Shown one piece after another: positions 20,211-28,013 of a DNA stretch of 64,000 bases (position 1 is its first letter; every line of letters starts with the position of its first letter). Under the pieces are notes generated by a model. It had not been told where the DNA came from and searched no databases. It worked only from the letters and a program-made list of their open reading frames with translations. The translations under genes and the position numbers were made by a program. The stretch covers positions 23,064,001 through 23,128,000 of the forward strand of contig JBHGNT010000005.1 of NCBI GenBank assembly GCA_043228905.1, given 5' to 3'. This DNA is from Azolla caroliniana. Lineage: Eukaryota > Polypodiophyta.

Positions 20211-21553
20211 AAGAGGCGATCAAGCACTTGGTGGAAGGGAAGAAGCCATGGTCCGGAATATCCCAATGGTTAACAGTGTTGGTCCCACCGGTGTCCCCCA
20301 TCAAGCACAAGCAAAGAAGTCGGCAGGAGACTACCCCGAAGCAAACCATGAAGCGCCGACGAATACTAGAGAAACACACCCCAGGATGGACACAGGAAGA
20401 AGAAGCGCCGCGGGAAGAAGGATCGTCCCGACAGCCGCGGAAAGAAGGCTCATCTCGACAACCGCGGGAAGAAGACTCATCCCGACAGCAACGGGAGGAA
20501 GGCTCATCATGGCAGCCACAGAAACAGCAACAGCAACCGACAACGAAGAAGAAAAAGGCGGAAAAAGGCAAGGAGAAGCTGGCAAAGAAGACCAGCAAGA
20601 GGCAAACCGACACCGAACCAGTAACGCTCGAATCGGAACCGGTACCAGTAAAGGAACCAATAGTGGCACCGACGGAGGACGCTGAAACAGAGGAAGAGTC
20701 ATCCGAACCAATGTTAATACTACCACCCAGGCAAGGAAAGGAGAAACGAGCGACAAGACCGACCCCAACAACGGACGGAACTCAGCAAAGGGCAAAAGAA
20801 CTGCCTCCAGTAACCGGAACAGAAGCGACACAGGATGAAGGGCCATCTGCACCAAAGACGGCAGTACCGGAACCGACGGCGGCGGAGTTCGAAGAACAAA
20901 GGAAGGAACAAGCGCCGGAACAAGAGAAGAGGCCGGAGAAACAGCCGGAAAAACAGCCGGAGCTAGGCACGCCTGCTGACACCAACGAAGGCAGAACAAA
21001 GGCACAATGGCTAAAGTGGTTGTCAGGGCAGTTGTCGGGAGTAGCAGACCAGATGGAGAAAGAGGAGGAGCAAAGAGAAGAAGTGACTAGGACGACGACT
21101 AAGGAGATGGTCATGCTCCGGGCACAATTACATGAGCTGCAAGAAGAGCTAGCACAGGCAAAAGAAGGCAGCCGACAAGCGCAAGATGGCACCGAGCCGG
21201 TCGGGACATCAGAAAAGCAAGCCGAACCAGAAACGGAGAAGGCCTTGCAAACCGGCCCTGAGACCGAGAAGTTAATAGCAACTTTGAAAGAAGAATTACA
21301 GGCTCAGGAGGCATTGAGAGATAACGAAAGAGAGCGGCGGAAGTTGGTAGAAGACGACAGACGGCGAATGGAGGAAGGCCTTCGCCGAAGCAAAGCCACC
21401 AATGACCGACTACAAGAAGAAAACGGGACACTGCAAAAGGAAAAAATAGGCTGCGCCGACGAATGGAGCAGGAAATCGAGCGGTTGCGAGAGGAACTCCG
21501 ACAACAACAGGACCGGGATGATCGGTTGCGAGCTCAGGCGAATCGACGCCTAA
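20211..21553 (+). CDS. Element K extra ORF b, charged coiled-coil protein, first part
   Basis: The first ATG is 20228, but the frame is open upstream and continues ORF a. The product is strongly Glu/Lys/Gln/Arg-rich, with 8-residue repeats of the EEGSSRQP type (about 20410-20515) and a Lys-rich patch resembling a nuclear localisation signal (TTKKKKAEKGKEK, 20539). Long heptad-like stretches follow (LRAQLHELQEELAQAKE, then LIATLKEELQAQE). After LQKEK, at an A6 run (21441-21446), the coiled coil moves to another frame, so the last 35 codons to 21553 are probably out of frame. It may be a nucleic-acid or particle-associated accessory protein; unproven. Confidence 0.6.
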
Positions 21554-22701
21554 AACAGAAGACGGAGGAATTCGACCAACTATGTAAGGATTATAAACAG
21601 GCCACGTCGGACATCAAGAATCAGGCAGCAACGTACGACCGACAGATAGAGAAGCTGAAAGAGCAGCTCAAGGAAAACCGCTTGGAATTGTCCAAAGCAA
21701 GGGAGGAAGTATCGGCAGAGAAGACCTTGACGTCGGAACAAAGAAAAGAGATGGAAGTACTTCGGCAGAAAGTAGGGGAGCTGACAAAGAGTTGGAACGA
21801 GGAAAAAGTGAAGTCGACTTTCGAAATCAACAAATGGCGGAGTATCTGTGACAAGCAAAAGGTCGACTCGGAAGCTCAAGCTCAGTTAATGGCCGACATC
21901 ATCAAACGGATAAGGAAGGAAAAACAAGCAGCTTCGGAACAGGCTAAAGCAGGGGTTGACCGAATTAAGTTCATCATGTCAAGCTGGAGTACCCGAGCTC
22001 AGGCCAGCATAAATGAAAGCACGGAGAAACTCTGGAAGGAATGGGCACAACAGGCAGCTGAACTGCAGACACTCCGAGCTGATGCAGAGAATCGGAAGAA
22101 AACCGGAGATGGGTTCTATAAAATGGACGAAGAAAGTATCGTCAACATCCGGGAAGAACTGTCGGAGGATTTCTATGCTCTAGCAGAAGAGCATCTCAGG
22201 GAAATCCGAGGGTTAGTGGAGAGGTTGGATGACGGGCAGCTCGAAACCCAGCTAGAATTGGAAGGGTACGAGAAGGACCGACTGCGACAGGAAGCCGAGG
22301 GACACACAACGCCGATCTCCATTAGTGAGGGCGAGCAACCGGCTGAAGAGGACCCAACCAACAATGCACCCCGACAAGAATTACCCGAGGAAGAACTTCC
22401 GGAGCAAGAGCAGGTTGATGCCGGGGATGATGCAGAGTGGAGACAGAGAAGTACCGAATCCGGGGAGGAAAGGACACAACCAGTGGAAACCGGAGAGAGC
22501 GATACCGGGAACGGAACGGAGGTAGAGCAGGACAGACCCGGACAGGATACAGAAGAAACACCGGTACTACCGGTAGAAGCAGAGTCGGAGCAGCAAGATG
22601 CGAAAAGGCAGCCAGTCCAATCGGAAGTCGGAGACGGCACAGGCAAAACAACACGTGAAACCTCTGAGCGGAGTTTGCTGGATAATTTGGAGGAAGACTG
22701 A
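21463..22701 (+). CDS. Element K extra ORF c, coiled-coil protein, second part
   Basis: ATG 21463 opens a 412-codon frame that continues the coiled coil (MEQEIERLREELRQQQ, KLKEQLKENRLELSKAREE). A helical region with Trp residues follows (WSTRAQASINESTEKLWKEWAQQAAELQ), then a very acidic Glu/Gln/Pro-rich tail (22320-22690). Upstream in this frame the sequence is open through LRRR, so ORFs b and c look like one gene split by a shift at the A6 run. There are no membrane helices. Together ORFs a-c would make a protein of roughly 900-1,000 residues downstream of pol. I do not recognise its family. Confidence 0.6.
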   Translation: MEQEIERLREELRQQQDRDDRLRAQANRRLKQKTEEFDQLCKDYKQATSDIKNQAATYDRQIEKLKEQLKENRLELSKAREEVSAEKTLTSEQRKEMEVLRQKVGELTKSWNEEKVKSTFEINKWRSICDKQKVDSEAQAQLMADIIKRIRKEKQAASEQAKAGVDRIKFIMSSWSTRAQASINESTEKLWKEWAQQAAELQTLRADAENRKKTGDGFYKMDEESIVNIREELSEDFYALAEEHLREIRGLVERLDDGQLETQLELEGYEKDRLRQEAEGHTTPISISEGEQPAEEDPTNNAPRQELPEEELPEQEQVDAGDDAEWRQRSTESGEERTQPVETGESDTGNGTEVEQDRPGQDTEETPVLPVEAESEQQDAKRQPVQSEVGDGTGKTTRETSERSLLDNLEED

Positions 22702-22709
22702 AGCCGGCT

Positions 22710-22739
22710 GTGGGTTCGAAGTGCAATGCACTTTCCCAC
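22710..22739. other. Hairpin just upstream of the K 3' LTR
   Basis: GTGGG...AAGTGCA then TGCACTT...CCCAC: an interrupted inverted repeat of 12 pairs about 12 bp before the 3' LTR, in the place where a polypurine tract is normally found. The nearest purine run (GGAGGAAGA, about 22689) is 55 bp away. Confidence 0.6.
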
Positions 22740-22751
22740 GGGCGTGCCATG

Positions 22752-23122
22752 TGTTGGCCGGTCAGAGAAGGCAAATGGGAAAGCAAGGTCGGATCGGATA
22801 AATATAGAAATAGGAATAGAATTATTAGGAGGGACGGATCCGGTAGTTGTAACCGATCCGGATCCGAACCGATTCGGTTTCGGTTAACGGTTGCTTATCA
22901 AGCACCGATTGTAATCTGGCCGGATGCCTATAAAAGGATCCGATGTTTTGTAATGAAGACGCGAAGAATTAATATAGTTTTGCTTATGCTGATTAATCTT
23001 GTCTTCGTCTGTGCTTAAGTGTAATTATCATACGCGTGTATTAACATCCTATCCCTACCACCCCTTTGGAGAAGTGTCGGATAGACACCTGTGTTGCGGC
23101 TAGTCCAGCCATACATACAACA
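22752..23122 (+). repeat. 3' LTR of element K
   Basis: 371 bp, same as the 5' LTR except A at 23102. The TSD AGGGA follows at 23123-23127. Confidence 0.95.
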
Positions 23123-23325
23123 AGGGATAATGGAGCTGGAAGAAGACGACTTCGCGGAACTTTTTGTCGAAGTGATGAGGGAGTTTGGACGAGCTACAGC
23201 AAGACGAGAGATGGCGCAGCAAGCGGTTGAGCGAGTGGTCGAAAGAGTCAGTCGTTTCAACGGGGACAAAGTCCCATCTTACTTGGAAGCCTACAACGCG
23301 GAGATGGAGGAGCGATTTGGCATAC
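23123..23325 (+). pseudogene. Element L: start of gag, truncated
   Basis: After the TSD, ATG 23130 opens a frame (ELEEDDFAELFVEVMREF... VERVSRFNGDKVPSYLEAYNAEM) matching by layout the gag start of element F at 37681 (VDNILARVGIFEGMNLTRFLKIYNKEM). The 14 bp before K (12910-12923) are its 5' leader. The homology ends at about 23325, where the sequence runs into a PPR-protein fragment on the other strand. The rest of L is absent. Confidence 0.65.
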
Positions 23326-23498
23326 ATGCTTATTAAAGAATTTGCTATGTACAGGCTCATTTCAAGACACCGATAATGTTCTCGGATATTGGAATGGATT
23401 TTCGTGCCTTTTTGAAGGTCCTTCACTTTGGCGCAAGACTTGAGTAAACCTACAAAGCCAACATCTTCATTATATGGTAACCACCTTCTTCTGATCAT
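23316..23498 (-). pseudogene. PPR-protein fragment
   Basis: The minus strand reads about 60 residues with FVGLLKSCAKVKDLQKG, IHSNI and IANSLISMYAK, the signature of plant PLS-type pentatricopeptide repeats (organellar RNA-binding proteins). Just one to two repeats are present. Upstream (23499-23560) a related VFAKRGE-like piece is interrupted by stops. The fragment abuts truncated gag of L at about 23320. It is a relic of a host gene, not a functional unit. Confidence 0.6.
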
Positions 23499-25050
23499 TC
23501 TCCTCGTTTAGCAAAAACATTTTCCATGTGAAATTTAGATTAAACAAATCTTATTCTTCCTAAGTTTCTTCAGAAACCCAAGAAGGGTTACATTGCCTGA
23601 AAGTCCTAGGAACGACTGATAACGGATTCTTTGTTCAAAATATGGGGTTCTATTTGAGGGAAGAAAACATCGAAGTAATAAAACACACACTGTCACTCTC
23701 ATGTATCCATACATGTGTAGATAGATAGGCACATATATGAATATACATATATAGCTTTGACAAGGCTTTTCATGTGATGGTCAATCTCTCCCTGAAATTT
23801 ATAAAACATTAATGTCAGCCTCAAATTTCCCGACATCATTAATGTAGGCCTGCCTCCTTTTCTTGCTTGGTAAGGTTTTTGCTACCCTCTGTAGCTAGAA
23901 ACACATGCGTTGGATTGGATCCCCCCCTACATACTGTTAGGTAACAGGTCCCTCCGGACGGGAAGAGCATGAGTCGAATCGGATGGGGTCGATATTGGCT
24001 AAGGCCGAAAATGGACAAATCGATTCTATAGCCGATTCAAGTGACTATATTTGTAAATAGTCTTAATGATCCTAACACATACATACATACATACATACAT
24101 ACGTCTCATCTCATACACACACTGCATAGTGTCATTGTCACATTTCAACCCTGTTTTGTATTGATGGGTTATGTTACATACACTCCACTACATCTTCACA
24201 TATTGCCCACCCGGTGTTCTTATTGAAATATTCGCCTCTTTAAGACAAAACACAACACCAATTACCATTTCAATAATTGTGAAGAAAAAAAACAAGCGTA
24301 ATTAGCGAAAAACTAAGGTCAACGAAACCTTGCACGCACATATTTCCAAATAAAATCTACTATTGTTGTTAGAAACAATAATCTTCAAGGTTTTGTATAT
24401 GATTGCTATATTTCAAGAGCGACTTGAAAGATAACATCGTTTTGAAAACAAAACTACTTTTACATTCTTCTAGAGCTAATACCTAGCTAGCTACAATTGA
24501 TGTCAAAGGAATGCTTGACGACGAGACTCACTTATGTAATCAAGTGAAGTACAATACATACAATAACAAGGCTTGAAGTAGGAACTTGATGTCAAAAAAC
24601 AATTACTTTTGGTTGCCCCTTTGATGGTCCATTATTATTGTTATGATGGTCAAAGTCTAGGCACCTTGGTTTTGGATAAGATGTAAGTAAAAGCATTCAG
24701 AAATTTGTTCTGTGTTCAGCAAAATCATTGTTAATTAAAGGAGACAGACACATGTGGCAGAGTATTTGAAATGCAATTGATTCATTGCGTCAACCTTGGA
24801 GGTGGAGGCGTGGCCTTGACCACCATCCACTAGTCTCCATTACCACGTGCTATTAAGAAGAAATGGGGATATTTTACTCTGAGTAATTCAAGTGCAGTTA
24901 ATATGTTTTAAAGCAATAACAAGATTGTGATTTGGTCGTGCATTCAATTTAAATAACAAGTGATGAAATTTAGTTGTGTTCAAGATGGAAGGAATGGGTA
25001 GATTCTACTACTATCGCCAAATGAAAATGGAGCATTCTTTTCCACAAAGA
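23499..25050. other. AT-rich intergenic sequence
   Basis: I see no supported gene. It contains a copia-like LTR fragment (23936-24064), a (CATA)n microsatellite at about 24076-24105 and otherwise unique-looking AT-rich DNA. Confidence 0.5.
23936..24064 (+). repeat. Fragment of a copia LTR
   Basis: TGTTAGG..GGTCCCTCCGGACGGGAAGAG and, 100 bp later, GACTATATTTGTAAATAG match landmarks near the start and before the TATA box of the LTRs of copia A, B and the solo LTR at 34337-34895. No right end or TSD was found. Confidence 0.5.
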
Positions 25051-25178
25051 AGTCATGAAATGATTCAAACTCTTGACCTACTATAGTTAATCGATATGTT
25101 TTAACCAATACATCGAATACATAATCATGTTACCTTACTAGATTATTGTAGATTATCTATTCTACATGTAGTGTTTTA

Positions 25179-25222
25179 GAAGCTTCAAGAAAGCTCCAGA
25201 AGCTAGAACATTCTAGAAGCTT
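25179..25222 (+). promoter_or_regulatory. Heat-shock-element-like arrays in LTR of O
   Basis: GAAgcTTCaaGAA (25179-25191) and GAAcaTTCtaGAAgcTT (25206-25222), with exact 2-nt spacing inside each array, 50-90 bp upstream of the TATA box at 25275. Confidence 0.65.
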
Positions 25223-25306
25223 GTGCATGAAAATGAGTCTTTGCATGGGGCTACATTTAGAGCCCATAAACATGTATAAATACAGGGGTTCACCTTGGCC
25301 TTAGTC

Positions 25307-25317
25307 AAGGTGAACAA
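25307..25317 (+). other. Predicted self-primer at the transcript start of O
   Basis: AAGGTGAACAA starts exactly 32 nt after the first T of the TATA box (25275). It is the perfect reverse complement of TTGTTCACCTT at 25447-25457, which lies 2 nt after the LTR end. In Tf1-type elements the first 11 nt of the mRNA pair with such a site and prime reverse transcription. Confidence 0.6.
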
Positions 25318-25446
25318 CACTAGTTACAGAATCATAATTGAGTTCTTGTTCTCTTGACTACTTTCTTTCTCTCTTTCTTATTGTCTTGTCTATGATCTCT
25401 CTCTCACTCTCTTAGTATTGAGCCTCGTCTACTTGTCTGTGACAGT

Positions 25447-25457
25447 TTGTTCACCTT
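25447..25457 (+). other. Predicted self-priming binding site of O
   Basis: TTGTTCACCTT follows the LTR end GACA plus GT. It lacks the TGG start of a tRNA-type PBS and is complementary over 11 nt to 25307-25317. Confidence 0.6.
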
Positions 25458-25675
25458 CCATCTCCAAAGCCTCATCATGTAAAATTCTTCCGAGAACATA
25501 AATCAACTATTGGCAGCCATGCATCAACTTCAACTTGAAAATGAGAATCTTCGGGAATCTCTCCAAAAACTCCAAGCTAGGACTCCAATGGAATTGGAGA
25601 ATGAAGAACCCAAGTGCCCTCCTATATCAGGTTCAGGAATCATTGAGGAGATCCACGAGCGTCTCCAAAGCACCT
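25458..25675 (+). pseudogene. Element O: chromovirus-type gag start fragment
   Basis: ATG 25519 starts a heptad-like segment (HQLQLENENLRESLQKLQA) followed by an acidic Pro-rich stretch. The gag start of E reads a similar EQLQLENESL...LRELQ (about 61222-61170, minus). The frame shifts near 25530 and the sequence is directly fused to copia pol at about 25675. Confidence 0.6.
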
Positions 25676-27227
25676 AGTAAATTTGCTGATTATATAATGC
25701 TATCATATGCATGTGAACCTTCATGTTACAATGAAGCCATATCTGTCCATGATCATGCTAAATGGAAACAAGCAATGCAAAATGAGTTGGACAATATCCA
25801 TAAGACTGGAACTTGGGATTTAGTGCCTTTGCCAAAAGGTAGGAAAGCACTACCATGTAAATGGATGTATAAGTACAAATACACATGTGATAGTGTTCAT
25901 CCCAAGTATAAAGCTGGCATTGAGGCAAAAGGTTTTAAACAAGAACAAGGACTCGTCGATTTGGATGAATTCTTCTCTCCAATAGTCAAGATGACTACGT
26001 TATGCGTGATGCTTGCATTGGTTGCAAAAAATGATCTTGATTTATTTCAAATGGATGTAAAAACTGCTTTTTTGCATAGAGATCTCGATGAAGAGATCTA
26101 TATATGGAGCAACCAAAAGGTTTTGAAGTTTATGGGAAAATGTTTTTGGTATGTAAACTCAAGAAAAATTTATTTGGTTTTAAGCAATCACCCTGAAAAT
26201 GGTATAAAAACTTCAATGCTTTGATGAGGTCCCAAAGTTATGCTAGGAGTAATGAAGACTCATGCTTATATACGAAGAAAGGTATAGATAAGTCATATGT
26301 GATTTTGATACTCTATGTAGATGATATGCTCATCACGGGTAAGAACAAGGATGAGTTGTCCAAACTAAAGAAAAATTTGAGTCAAACCTTCAATATGAAA
26401 ATTTTGGGAAATGCTAAACACATCCTTATAATGTGTATTACTCAGGATAGGAGTAATGGATGTATTTATTTGTCTCAATCTGAGTATGTATGCAAAATAC
26501 TCAAGAGGTTTAATATGGAGAGTGCATAACCATTGAGCACTATCTATGCATGTTAAATTGAGCAAAGATGAATGCCCCAAATCTGACAATGAGGAGTTCA
26601 TGAGTAAAATTCCTTACCAATCTGTTGTTGGTAGTCTTATGTACGCTATGATAACGACTAGGCCAGACATTGCATTTGGAGTGGGAGCTGTGAGCATATT
26701 TTTGTCAAACCCTGGTAAGAAACATTGGGAGGCAGTTAAAATGATATTAAGATATCTAAGTGACACCAAGAATAAGTGTCTATGTTTAGGTGGTGGAAAT
26801 GTATTCATTATTGGATATATAAACTCTGATTATGGTGGCTATTCTGACAACACAAAATCCACTTCGGGAGTACATTTTTCAGTTTATGGGAGGTGCCATA
26901 TCTTGGGGATCTCGTCTCCAAGAGTGTATTCCTTTGTCCACTACAAAAGCAGAGTATGTTGCAGCTAATGAAGCATGTAAGGAAGTTGTATGGTTGTCTA
27001 GGTTAGCTTGTGACATGGGCATACCTCAACTTGTACCCATATTGTTTTGTGATAGTCAAAGTGTCATTGCATTGGCAAAAAACCTAGTATACCATGCAAA
27101 GACCAAGCACATTGGACTGCGATATCACTTCATGCAAGAATGCATAGTTGCTCACTACATTAGTCTTGAGAAAGTTGTCTCTCAAGAAAATGCCGAAGAT
27201 GCAAAGTTGTACCGTGTGATGCATTAG
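25676..27227 (+). pseudogene. Copia pol fragment: RT and RNase H
   Basis: Starts in the region before RT (KFADYIMLSYACEPSCYNEA) and continues with the copia RT hallmarks WKQAMQNEL, CKWMYKYKY, VKMTTLC and QMDVKTAFLH. The YVDDM active site (about 26310-26324) follows a small frameshift near 26150-26225. RNase H reads in further frames (RPDIAFGVG, about 26660; TTKAEYVAANEACKEVVW, about 26940; DSQSVIALAKN, 27050). Stops at 26222 and 26527 and a shift near 26860 disable it. No gag, integrase or copia LTR is present. Confidence 0.85.
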
Positions 27228-28013
27228 AGCATCGTTGTCACTTGATGAGAATTACTTACCTCTTCAGGTTACACGGTTTTTGTATATTGTGTAACATATT
27301 CATCAAGTAGGATGTGTAGGTCTTGTGCAATCTTCCCATCAGCTTTGTTGATCCCTTGTTTGGTCTATAGTGAGAGATTGATAGATAGTGAGAAAGGCCA
27401 AAAAGGTAATTCTCACTATTTATGAATTGGTATATAATCTAATAAAATGATGGTTTCGGTGTGCCCGCCAAATATCATTTTGTGTGTGCCTTTCTCTGTG
27501 TGTTGTTCATCGTTTTTTTGTCTCTGTAGAAAAACAACAAGTTGTCCATAGCTCCTTGCTTCGACATCAGTGGTTGCACTTGCCATAGTATCTAAATATT
27601 AGATAAAAAAGATTGGGGCAAAGTAAAATGAGCACTAGAACCGAGAGGGAGGTTTAAACTTGAATGTACCAACTTAATGCAAAATTATTAAACATGGCTC
27701 CCTACACGTATTTAAGGAGTAATCTTACATAACATGTAAATTACTAACACATCCCACACACATAACCCACATGTTGCATATTTCATGAAAGGACAATTTC
27801 ATGGCCCAAAGGCCTAATCCTCTCCAAGAAATGTCTTTCAATTTATCTTTGTACATGGGCGAAACTAGCCCCTAATGTCTTTATCTTTTAAAGACAACAT
27901 AAAAAACCCAGGCATCAAACAACGCTCTGTTATCTCTTATCCGGAAACCCATTATGACCATATGTTCATGCAGGCTTTAACTCAAATGGCCATACGATCT
28001 ATGCTTCTTGAAC
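27228..28013. other. Spacer between the copia fragment and the receptor kinase
   Basis: AT-rich, no open frame of note. The left part (to about 27560) is probably the 3' untranslated/LTR remainder of the copia fragment; the right part is the 3' flank of the kinase gene on the minus strand. No clear LTR end was found. Confidence 0.4.

Larger units (their letters stand above)
12924..23122 (+). mobile_element. Element K: complete Ty3 retrotransposon, 10.2 kb, with extra 3' coding region
   Basis: Two 371-bp LTRs (12924-13294 and 22752-23122) differ at one base that I can see. The element is bordered by AGGGA on both sides (12919-12923 and 23123-23127). It has a PBS, an uninterrupted gag-pol, and 3.5 kb between pol and the 3' LTR with three open frames in the sense direction. 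It lies in the 5' leader of element L, just before its gag start codon. LTR identity and the open pol indicate a very recent insertion; it could be autonomous. No ordinary polypurine tract is seen next to the 3' LTR. Element J is a decayed relative. Confidence 0.93.
25051..25444 (+). repeat. LTR of element O (HSE-bearing chromovirus-type family)
   Basis: The left end is agTCATGAAATG, a probable mutated TGTCATGA start; the right end is TGTCTGTGACA at 25444. Order: antisense tRNA-like relic (B-box-like gattcaaactc at about 25062), GAA/TTC arrays (25179-25222), TATA box (25275-25282), a 10-bp-stem hairpin (GTTCACCTTG...CAAGGTGAAC), CT-rich leader, end. The right-end block CTCGTCTAC..GTC(T/C)GTGACA and the sequence after it match the LTR of element E. 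Confidence 0.7.

Noticed and set aside
20228-22701. Envelope gene in K, which would make it an endogenous retrovirus-like element
   Set aside because: No signal peptide, membrane segment or Cys-rich surface domain; the protein is coiled-coil and charged.
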